Below are positions 52,437-64,000 of a DNA stretch of 64,000 nucleotides, piece after piece. The position numbers were made by a program, and so were the translations under genes. Under the pieces are notes generated by a model. It did not search any database. It saw nothing but the letters and a program-made list of their open reading frames with translations, and was not told the DNA's origin. Source of the DNA: Ficedula albicollis (lineage: Eukaryota > Chordata > Aves > Passeriformes > Muscicapidae); assembly GCF_000247815.1 (NCBI RefSeq), contig NC_021700.1:20786746-20850745 (forward strand), given 5' to 3'. The stretch's first letter is position 1. Each line of letters opens with the position of its first letter.

Positions 52437-54652
52437 TGTTGGGTTTTATAAAAGTCATAGATGTAAGATTTCACTGGGTTTTATTACATTATAGAATTGG
52501 TTTTGGCTTTTGACAAGATCTTCTTACATAATGTTTTAAAGTACTTAATATGAATTGGTCTCTTCTGACATTAAAAAAAATAACTATTGAAACCCAAAGT
52601 TTGCGTACAGTAATGTAAGGAACAGTGTAAATGAATTGTGACTGAAGGCTGAATAACTGTTAAAAAACTTGTGTGCATCATTTTAATCTAGCGTTAAAAT
52701 GTTTTCTTATTTTTTTTTATTATACGATTATCATCCATCATTATGGCACAAGTGACTTGGGTTTTTTTGTTTTGGTTTGGTTTGCTTGTTTATTGTTTTA
52801 GGGGGGTTTTGTTTGTTTGTTTTTAATAAAATTATTTAGGTATGACTCTTTATTCCTAACTAGATACAGTCTCTGGAAGGATAATGAAACACTTAGTGAT
52901 ATCTTCTCAGTACCTTCAGGGCTATGATAGGCTGAATAGACAGCAGCCAAACACTCATCCACCCAGCAGCCCCTTGCTCACTCATGTCTCTTTCAAAGGC
53001 AAATTGTAGGGGCAGATAGAAGGAAGGGGAGAACACTCAGGAATCAAGATAGTAACAATTTAACAGGGAAGGTATAAGCTCTGTGTGCAAGCAGAGCAAA
53101 AAGAGGAGTTTATTTATTCTTTTCTATCAGCAGTTAGATGTCCAGCTACTTCCAAGGAATTAGGGCTTCAGCACATGTAATGGTTGCTTGCACAGAGATA
53201 TATAACCACAAACATTCACCCATTCATCCTCATCTCCCTGAGCACTTATGGCTGAGCATGACACTTGGTGGTATGGCTCACCTGTCTTGACTCTATCAAC
53301 TCCCTACCTCAATCCCAGCCCTAGCCTATTTTGAAATATGAAAGGAAGCATTCCGAGGAATGAATAGCCAAAACACAGGTGTGTTATCAGCACTGTTTTG
53401 CCCACAAATAAATAGCACAGACATATATCTATGCCATATATCTTTATACTATGTATGAAGAATTCCTTTATTTCTTCATTTGGTAGCAGTTTTTTGACAC
53501 ACCTTTCAACTTTTCTCTGCATTTTCTTCTCAGCAGCCTCTCCAGTTCCCGAGACTGCTTCATATACTGTATATCCACTGATATGATGATCATGGTTAAA
53601 TGACTAAAGTTGACAGTGATGGACTTAAGAGCTAAGGCTGCACTCACGCTTAAGCAGGACAGAGTTTGCATCACTGAGTTTTTCTTTCAGGTTGTCTCCA
53701 TCAGTTAAATTTTATTGCTTTTGAAGATTTATCTGTAGAATGAGGACTAAGACTTCTTTTTAGCAATGGAATATTAGGTGCTAGAAGATATGAATTTGTC
53801 ATGCACTCTAAGAATCTATGCTGGTTGTACCCTTCACAAAGGCTTTATGTTACATCTTCTGCTTGAAGGCTTTAGCTTGTGTCCTTTATGATCCAAAATC
53901 AAGTGCTACCCTTGCATTGAGTGCGCTGTGAAAGTCATAAAATGAAAAGTTTGTAGCTGAACAAGTTTTATTCTTTATAAGATTGGCAGGCTTTTGAACA
54001 GTGTTAAAGTGAGCTTTGTTGCTGCAAACATGCCCTGTTTTTGCCTGAAGAACTGACATCAATAATACATGTAAAAATGCTCACAGTTTGTCAGCTACAA
54101 ACTTACATTAAGGAGGCAACCAACCAAACACAATCAAATTAGATGGCATTGGTTTGCTTTGTGTGCTTCACTGTATTGGGTCTTTTGTCTTTGCCTGTTA
54201 TGTTTCTGCCTTATAAAAGACCCTCTCTGTTCTGCCAAACTAGGACATAGCATGCTGCATTAAGGAGATGAAAATTATTAGCTAACATCAGAAAGTTTCT
54301 GAGACCTCATTTGAGAGTCCTAGGATTATGAGGGAGGCTGTTGGGTGAGATCTGTCCTCTACCTCAGTCTACTAGGACTATTTTTATAGTAATTTCCTTT
54401 TTCCCCTCACTGTTACGCTAGGTGCAAAGTACGAAATAGTATCTTTGCCTTGTGTCAGTATAGATATTTAAAAATGAAGCAATCTCTAACTGATATGTTA
54501 ATAGTGGTGAGCAGTGTTAGAAATCCATTGAATTTTTCAAAAAGGGGTAGATATTCTAATATCAAACTGTAGTACAGTACTTTGCCACAAAAATAAATGG
54601 CAGTTTATTTTATAACATGTAGAAAAATATATGGTGTAAAATACACTGCAAT

Positions 54653-54828
54653 TTTATTTTTTAAATACCCTTTCCTGGTGTTCTTTTTTTTCTTGTGTAT
54701 ATTTTGAATTGTTCTTCACATGGAAACATTGTAAGCTGTGTTTATTTTTTAAATACCCTTTCCTGGTGTTCTTTTTTTTCTTGTGTATATTTTGAATTGT
54801 TCTTCATATGGAAACATTGTAAGCTGTG
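54653..54828 (+). repeat. Tandem duplication, 88-bp unit x2
   Basis: TTTATTTTTTAAATACCC... is at about 54653-54740 and 54741-54828, with one C/T difference (CTTCACATGG/CTTCATATGG). Confidence 0.95.
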
Positions 54829-56099
54829 TGTTCTAGTTTCTTTATATTTCTACAAATTTTTTTTATATTTCTACAAAAACTCTTTTATATCTTCTTGATG
54901 TCAGTCTTGCAAGTATTTTTAGGATGTCAGCAGTGAAATTTTTAAGATGCCTTGTATTCTGAGGATTAATTATTTTATTAGTGTTTGCTATCACAGCCAG
55001 ATCCAAGTATTCATTATGTCATATATCTAAGTTGGGTCAAATATGTGAAGTATTAGGGCAGCTCAGTAAATCCATGTATTTTGATAATTTTAATGAATGT
55101 AGATGGCAATTTGTTGCACGCGCAGTTAAGGTTTTTAGATAAGGTTTACCAGTGCTAAGCTAAATCCAAAAGTTCAGATTCATTTTAGATAAGAAAAATG
55201 ATCATGCTTATGGTGAAATTTTTTCTGGTCTACTTTTTGAAAAAATTTGACCCTCAAACATGAATTTTGCCTTCATCTAAATCAAATCATATTTTGTGGT
55301 AACATTTCTTTGTTGAAAGGTAAGTAGTAACTGCTAAGATTCAATTTTCTCTTGATGTGTGGCACCAACATTTGTAGTAGCATCCTACTTTTTTAATCCA
55401 GGCAGAGAAATGTGAAATAGTAGATGTTCAGCTTGATTTTTCTGTTTTTGGCATCCTGCAATTCCAAAGAAAAGCTTTACACACTCTGATTTTTTTTTCC
55501 TGGGAGGGTTTCAGTTTCTGGAAGACTTTGTGAGATACTTAATTGAAAGAAAAATCTGCGATATTCAACTGTAGCAAAGAGAAAATATTGAAATCTTCAG
55601 ACCCCTCAAGGCTTTTGTAGGAAGGCTCATGAGAAAGGATGGCACCCTAAAATTTAAAGTAGCCTCACTGTCTTCATAAATATCGTCTGGGGAAAAGAAA
55701 GTAGGGTTCAAGATCTTGCTTGTACAACAGAGAAAGTTTATGCCTTGCATAAAATATAGTGTCAATGTTTCAATAGCTGTTCAGGGAATATGGTTTGCTC
55801 TGCATGAAGTGTTTATAGACATGTATATGAAATTACTAATAATTACAGAAAGATGCATGCATAAAAAAATTTTCACTTATACCATGAAATAAAAAAGTAA
55901 ACAATCATTTCTGCTCTGTTTATCAGACAAAAAAAAAAAAGATAACAGCAGCTTAATTTAAGTATCTGGAAATGAAATTTATTCAGGTATCAGAGTACTA
56001 GCAGCTGACCCCTTTGAATCCATCCGTGTTTAGCACGTCCAGATTGTGACATCTAACAGTTACATTTGAGGAAAATAAGCTTTTGTACAATTTGGATGA

Positions 56100-56295
56100 C
56101 CTTGGATATGACCAAATAAAATACCAAGGAAGGAATGTACTGCTGATTTCTGGCTGTTGCCAATACAGAACCATAGTTCATAATTATATTTCTGATGCCT
56201 TGGATATGACCAAATAAAATACCAAGGAAAGAATGTACTGCTAATTTCTGGCTGTTGCCAATACAGAACCGTAGTTCATAATTATATTTCTGATT
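56100..56295 (+). repeat. Tandem duplication, 98-bp unit x2
   Basis: CCTTGGATATGACCAAATAA... is at 56100-56197 and 56198-56295, with about three single-base differences. Confidence 0.95.
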
Positions 56296-58981
56296 AACTT
56301 TTTGACAAAGTATCATGAAGATTAAGAGCTGAGGAGAGAAGGATTAATCAAACTTGTGTATCTAGATATTACTTGTCAGAAAAAAAACAATATGCACAAC
56401 ATTTGGGCTGCATTTTGTTACTGCAGGTCCACCTGGATTATGTTTTTCTACAGCTCAGGAACAAATTTCAGTGTCAGTCTCCAAGAGTTGCATGAAAAAA
56501 AGAAACAAAAGGGACATTTTTTTTTTATTGCTGCATGAGGACATCTGAAACACTTCTGATTGTTTATTGTTTTAATTTAGCATTGCAATGTCTACTACAG
56601 ATGGATTACAAACTACAAGTTTTACTGAGCCAGATAATTATGTTATGAAAAAGGAGATAAAGGCCTCATTGTTGATGGCTCTTAGAGTCTTAACCTTAAA
56701 AAAATTTTTACTTTTAGAAGTGTCATTTACAACCCTGAGAAAATTTCCAGAAAGTCAATACAGCTTCTGTAGGAAATTAAACAGATTCGTACTTCGTAAT
56801 AAGTGTGTAGTAATGGAAAATATAGTGTAATTTTCCTGATTTTTTTTAAAGTAGAAACAGATATTTTTGTATTTTGGTGATTTGTTTGCATTTTAAGGGA
56901 AAACGGTCTATTAATTTTTCAAGTCATCCTGAACTGCATAAGAAGTGAATTAAAATATTTGATTCTGATGGAACTAGGATTATTCCATAGTCATCTCAGT
57001 AGGCATAAAAAATTAAGCAACAGTGATGTAATCTGATTACATAAGTTTCTCACATATATTCTTTTTTAAAACCCTCTGCTTGTCTTAATTTTCCTTCAGA
57101 GCAATTGAATGCTGTACTGTAAACATTGTTTAATGGTGGAGTCTATTTAAGTAATCAATATTTAAATTGATTTTTAAAAACTTGGCCAAGACACTTTAAA
57201 TAGGTGGCCTGATTGTTCCAAGGAAGATGATCACCCAGTTGCTCCAGCCAGATATGGAAATTTTTGAAAACTGGGACAGTCCTTTAATTGTCTAAATATA
57301 GCTTTAGGTTCCTAATTTTAGGACAACTTATTTTAAAGCAATTCATGTCACTAGGTGAATTTTTTTAAAATGTGATATCTCACAAACTATAACTCAGTTG
57401 TGGAAACAGAGGATACTTGCAGATTCATAACTCTTGATTTTGGGGAGAATGGGAAGCTCAATCTAAGACACACAGTGGTCACCCACCCCAGAAAGAAGGA
57501 TGTCACATTCCACAGGTGTCAAAAGAAGGGTCAGAGTTGATCATACCGTAATGTACATCCTGGTGAACAAAGATAAAAGCAGAGTTAGTTTATCTGGGTT
57601 AAATGACCTCCTTTGGTCATGGTTGTTATGAATCCTAACTAAATTCTCTTCTATCTGATGAATAAAACACAAGAATTTTGTGACTTTTAACTCAGCTTGT
57701 GTTGAAAACATGTTATTACTGTATTAATAAAATATGAGTGATCATGTAACCACCACAGCTGATGACTGAAGGGATGGTCAACGCTCCATAATATTACTGA
57801 GGAATTAGTTTAAAAATAATTTGAAGGAATTTTTGAAAAAACCTGTTCTGAGAGTTCAGTTCAGTTCAGCAAACTTACCTTTCTGTCCCAAATGGTAAGA
57901 AGTCTTCTGTAGCTAGCAGCCAAAATCTCTGCATAACTCTCATTGTGCTGATCTTTTGCTGACTGCTAGCAGACAAATCTTTGTAGTTACTGTAGACTTT
58001 ATAAGTAGAAAGAACTTTCCCTTGGAGCAGGCAAATGCCAGAGCAGTGAGACTGGTAGGAGACTAAATATCTGTACATTTAATCTTACTGTTTTGGAAAG
58101 CGGGGTTCCGCAAATGGAGTGACATTGAGTTATAAACAGTTCATAAATGCTGTTCAGAACAGGGGCAAACCTCCACATAGGGCCAACGCTCTTCCATATT
58201 TCCTACTCCACCTTCTGCTGTACAGTGCTGGGGAAGAGACCTTTGTAAATGATAAGAGTCCGTATTCTTCACTAAGTGCTGTTGTATGCTGCTACCTCAG
58301 ATTGTTTCATGCATCACTGTAATTTGCCTTAAAATTATACTGAATGACAAGAAGCATTTCAAGAAGCATTCTTTCCTATACTATACTCATGTAAACCTGC
58401 CAAAAATGTAGCAGCACTGTTCAAGACATTCTTTTACAGATATTTCGTTACAAGAATTTTCCCTGAAAGTATTAGCATATACTTTCACACAAATCCTAGA
58501 AAAAGAATGAAAAAATAAGCATTTGTCTGTTATTTCAGTGCTGCAGATCTTTTTATTAAAATTAAAAAAGAACCAACAAAACAAAACAAACTGGTTTTGC
58601 ATGTATAAAATTAATATTAAAGCCAAAATATTTATTTGATTCTTCATCTCAGTGGGTATGTAAATTGACAGTATTATGTCTTTTCACCAGGAACCTGAAC
58701 AACTACAGGTTTGTACTAGAGAGGAATTGTACTCTCACTGTACTACAGAATGACAGAATCACTAGGTTGGAAGAGACCTCCAAACTCATTGAGTCCAACC
58801 TGTGCCCTAACACCTCAAATAAACCAACCACCAAGTGCCACATCCAATCTTTTTTTAACATGTCCAGGGATGGTGACTCCACCACCTCCCTAGGCAGGCC
58901 ATTCCAGTACTTTATTATTCTTTCCATAAAAAACTGTTTCCTAATATCCAGCCTATATTTCCTTTGACACAGCTTAGGACT

Positions 58982-59422
58982 CTATCCTCTGGTAATGTTA
59001 GTTGCTGCCTGGAGAGAGAGACCAACCCCTACTTGACTACCTTTCAGGGAGTTGTAGAGAGTGATAAGGTCACCCCTGAGTCTGCTTTTCTCCAGACTGA
59101 ACAACCCCAGCTCCCTCGGCCATTCCTCACAGGGCTCGTGTTCCAAGTCCCTCACCAGCCTTGTTGCCTCCTCTGGATGCTCAAATGTCTCAAGGTCCTT
59201 CCCAAACTGAGGGGCCCAGAACTGGACACAGCACTCGAGGTGTGACCTCACCAGTGCTGAGTACAGAAGAATGAACTCCCTGCTCCTGCTGGCCACACTG
59301 TTCCTGATACAGGCCAGGGGCCATTGGCCTTCTTGGCCACCAGGGCACTCTGCTGGCTCATGTCCAGTCAGCTGTTGACCAGCACCCCCAGGTCCCTTTC
59401 TGCCTGGGCACTGTCCAGCCAC
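58982..59422 (-). pseudogene. CR1 ORF2 C-terminal region
   Basis: This 146-residue - strand frame matches the end of CR1 ORF2: [17 protein letters not shown] sequence (here [20 protein letters not shown]), [20 protein letters not shown], and [18 protein letters not shown]. It is separated from the polymerase part by frame breaks. Confidence 0.9.
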
Positions 59423-59491
59423 ACCATCCCCAGCCTATAACATTGCAGAGGGTTATTGTGGCCAAAATGCAGGACTCAGAACTTGGACTTA

Positions 59492-61191
<1,700 letters not shown>

Positions 61192-61225
61192 TTTCAGCAC
61201 ACAGGCACAGTCTGCTCCTGTGCCC

Positions 61226-62128
61226 TCAAGATCTCTGTTTTGAAGCACACTCACCTTTCCTAAATCCCTTGTTTTTAAGGGCTGCTTGCCAAGGAACTCT
61301 CTGAATAAGTTTCCTAAATAGGCCAAAGTCTGCCCTCCAGAAGTCCAGTGTAAAAGTCTTATTGATGCTCCTCCTGATTTCACCAAATACCAAGAACTCT
61401 ATAATTTCATGATCAGTGTGTCCCAAGTGACCTCCAACCATCACATCTCCCCCCAGCCCATCTCTATTTACATAGAGATTTTACAGGTCTGACATAATCC
61501 CTGCCCTGGTGGGCTCTGTCACCAGCCGTGACAAAAAGTGTCTGTGTTATCCTCCACACACTCTGAAACTTCCTGGACTGCCTCTTTTCTGCTGTATTGA
61601 GTTTCCAGCAGATGTCTGCTAGGTTAAAGTCACCTACAAGAACAAGGGCTGATGATCCTGAAACATTCTCCAGCTGTTTATAGAATAAGTTGTCCACCTC
61701 TTCTCCCTGGTTGGTGGACGATAACAGACTCCCAGCAGGATGTCAGCCTTGTTGGCCTTCCCCTTAATTCTTACCCAAAGGCATTCAACTTCATCATCAT
61801 TGGTTTCAATACCCATGGCATCAAAAGCCTCCCTAATATAAAGGGCCACCCTTCCACCTCTTCTCCCTGTCCTGTCTCTTCTGAAGAGTTTGTAGCCATC
61901 CAGTACAGTGCTCCAGCTGTGTGAGTCGTCCCACCACGTTTCTGTGATGGTGACTACACCACAGCTTTGCGGTTCCCCCACAGCCTCCAGCTCTTTGTGT
62001 TTGTTACCCCTGCTGTGTGCATTGGTGTACGTGCACCTCAGCTGGGCCACTGATTTCACCCCTAACCCAGGCTTACCACCCTTGGGCCTGCTTCCAGAGA
62101 GCCCAGCTGCATCCCCTTCCCCCTTCAA
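61226..62128 (-). pseudogene. CR1 ORF2 endonuclease domain, frameshifted
   Basis: The N-terminal endonuclease of ORF2 (exonuclease-endonuclease-phosphatase fold) nicks target DNA in active CR1. Visible are TITETWWDDSHSW (the ET/W catalytic region), RRGGRVALYIREAF, and ILLGVCYRPP in the 61634-62128 frame. ALVLVGDFNLADICW (GDFN motif) follows in the 61464-61697 frame, then GHTDHEIIEF and LDFWRADFGLFRKL in the 61226-61444 frame. The catalytic histidine region (HTDH in place of HSDH) is kept, but frameshifts split the domain. Confidence 0.92.
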
Positions 62129-63026
62129 ACCTAGTTTAACGCCTTCTCAACGAGTTCTGCCAGTTCACGAGCTAAAAACCTTTTGCCCTTAACTGAGAGA
62201 TGGAGGCCATCCAGTTCCAGCAGGGCAGCTGCCAGAAAAGTTGTCCCATGATCAAAAAATCCAAAATTTTGCCAATGACACTTGTTAATGATATGAGTTC
62301 TCCTATTCCTTTCACTGTTTATCTCAGCCACCAAGGGGACTGAGGAAAAGACTACCTGTCCCCCTGTCCTATCAGCCACTTGACCCAGTGCCCTAAAGTG
62401 CCTTTTAATTGCCCTGACACTCCTCTTTTCAATCTCATCACTGCCAGCCTGGAGTATCAGCAGTGGGTAATAATCAGAGGGCTGGATCAGTCCAGGGAGT
62501 CTCTCAGTGATGTCCCATACCCAGGCCCCAGGGAGGCAACACACCTCCCTGTGGGATGGGTCCTGTCAACATGTCTGAGGGGCCCTCTGTTCCCCTCAGA
62601 AGGAAGTCACCTACTACTTTACAAGCCTCCCTAATATAAAGGGCCACCCTTCCACCTCTTCTCCCTGTCCTGTCTCTTCTGAAGAGTTTGTAGCCATCCA
62701 GTACAGTGCTCCAGCTGTGTGAGTCGTCCCACCACGTTTCTGTGATGGTGACTACACCACAGCTTTGCGGTTCCCCCACAGCCTCCAGCTCTTTGTGTTT
62801 GTTACCCCTGCTGTGTGCATTGGTGTACGTGCACCTCAGCTGGGCCACTGATTTCACCCCTAACCCAGGCTTACCACCCTTGGGCCTGCTTCCAGAGAGC
62901 CCAGCTGCATCCCCTTCCCCCTTCAAACCTAGTTTAACGCCCTCTCAACGAGTTCTGCCAGTTCATGAGCTAAAAACCACCTGCCCTTAACAGAGAGACC
63001 TGGAGCCCATCCAGTTCCAGCAGGGC
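61825..63026 (-). repeat. Partial tandem duplication within the CR1, about 800-bp spacing
   Basis: 61825-62227 is repeated as 62623-63026 (offset 798-800) with few differences, such as CACGAG/CATGAG and CTTTTGCCC/CACCTGCCC. The repeated piece covers the end of ORF1 and the start of ORF2. On the - strand the order is ORF2 start, ORF1 end, ORF2 start, so the element has been duplicated internally or misassembled. The frame 62504-62926 is the hybrid created at the junction. Confidence 0.93.
62131..62544 (-). pseudogene. CR1 ORF1 C-terminal remnant
   Basis: This - strand frame has GLIQPSDYYPLLILQAGSDE and LDGLHLSVKGKRFLARELAE, which correspond to the C-terminal esterase-like part of CR1 ORF1. 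Its stop lies just before the ORF2 start at 62128, the normal ORF1-ORF2 arrangement. The N-terminal part of ORF1 is missing, and the frame begins in sequence joined by the duplication. Confidence 0.85.
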
Positions 63027-63349
63027 AAGTGAGAGGGGGCTTCAGGTGTAGATAGCAATTGTTTTGCTGTAACAAAAAAGAACAATTCATTTACTACTTT
63101 AGGACTCTCATTTGACATTCCAGTTCCAGTAAGTTTGTAAATCTGAGCAGAATGTTAAACACTCATGATAGTGCCAATTCTGTATTGTTTCTGTTTCCAA
63201 AATGCAAAGGACATATGTAATACCAAAAGGAGGAAGAATAATCTCATTTTCCCCCCTCCAGCTTCTGTAAAAAAAGATAAGAAGTTGTTAAAAAAAAAGT
63301 TTTCTCTGCATGGAATTCATACCAGAAGGACCAACAGATCATTTTATCT

Positions 63350-63598
63350 ATCATTGAGGAATCATATCAAGTTCCACCTGAACATGAGGAAAAACTTCTT
63401 CACTGTGCAGGGGAGCAGACACTGGAGCAGGTTGTCTGGAGACGTTGTGAGTCTCCCTTTCTGGAGATACTCAAGAACTGTCTGGTCACAATTCTGCACC
63501 GTGTGCTCTGGGATGACCCTGCTGGAGTAGGGAGGTTGATTAAAATGAGCCACTGTGATGCCTCCCAACCTGACTCATCCTGTGGTTCTGTGATTCTG
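63350..63598 (+). mobile_element. CR1 LINE 3' end fragment
   Basis: CCTGAACATGAGGAAAAAC, ACTGTGCAGGGGAGCAGAC, GGTTGTCTGGAGACGTTGTG and the tail TGTGGTTCTGTGATTCTG give a + strand CR1 3' end, opposite in orientation to the long CR1 just to its left. Confidence 0.88.
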
Positions 63599-64000
63599 AA
63601 CAGAGGACATGGCAGTAGGTAGCTCCACAGAGCTGCTTAGGTGACTTGACTCTGCTTTGAAGTTTTTTTGCTTGCCTTTGATTTTTTTTTTTAAATGTTG
63701 TATGGGGAGAAATTTAGAGTGCAGGGAATTTAGACTCAAGTCATTGATTTGTAAGGATGTTTAAGCCATAGGCATTGATGTCTCTACCCTATTATGATTT
63801 TTATGTTTCAAGCTTAGTTTTGCCAAAAACTTGGAAATATGTGCTTTTGTATTCATTATACCAGTCAACTGAAACAGAGCATTCAAATGCATACAAGCCC
63901 TGGTGTACCTGATTTGGAAGAACTTCTGCTATTATTGCTAGCAATATTTTTTGGTAGGGTTTTTCTTCATTTTAATACTGGATTAATTTTTTTTTCTGCG

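Noticed and set aside
51900..52513. Overlapping open frames of 68-173 residues on both strands
   Set aside because: They lie in the CpG-rich core of an LTR, where stops are scarce. They show no family motifs and no splice context.
57370..57725. Possible solo LTR (TGTGATATCTCAC... with AATAAA near 57661)
   Set aside because: There is only a general resemblance to LTR layout. Ends, inverted termini and target-site duplication could not be established.

Overview
The window is vertebrate nuclear DNA from a bird, most likely a songbird. The evidence is many CR1 LINE fragments in both orientations, an ERVL-type LTR of the kind seen in avian genomes, an AT-rich background with few compact genes, and spliced exons of one vertebrate gene. 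That gene is RNF180 (Rines), a membrane-anchored RING E3 ubiquitin ligase, on the + strand. In chicken RNF180 lies on the Z chromosome near HTR1A, so a Z-linked origin is likely. That placement is inferred, not seen.

Layout. 1-17.5 kb is intergenic DNA upstream of RNF180. It holds a tandemly duplicated ERVL LTR (823-2320), a cluster of CR1 pieces (3.0-5.5 kb and 11.8-12.4 kb), two N gaps, and a cysteine-rich open segment on the - strand (16391-16564) that I cannot identify. A CpG-rich block at 17.5-19.1 kb is the likely RNF180 promoter and first exon, and is interrupted by an 818-base run of C. The three coding exons in the window are 24128-24229, 26812-26907 and 31144-32067. All three join in phase 0 and together give 374 codons, roughly the N-terminal 63% of the protein. 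From 32068 to the end is the following intron. I found no RING or transmembrane exon there. The intron carries an ERV-like repeat pair, a solo LTR with a GC-rich core, CR1 fragments, a GATA microsatellite, and at 58.7-63.0 kb a long, broken CR1 on the - strand that keeps remnants of ORF1, endonuclease and reverse transcriptase.

Two assembly-level features stand out. There are three runs of about 760-820 C, all on the same strand, one replacing part of the CR1 reverse-transcriptase ORF. There are also about fifteen near-perfect two- or three-copy tandem duplications with units from 22 to about 800 bp, including one ending at an N gap. The C runs are almost certainly artefacts. The duplications could be real young duplications or assembly errors.

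I found no operon, CRISPR array, tRNA or rRNA gene, and no convincing new biological system. The best candidate for something undescribed is the - strand cysteine-rich segment near 16.4-16.6 kb. Most open frames in the window are chance frames in repeats or non-coding DNA.
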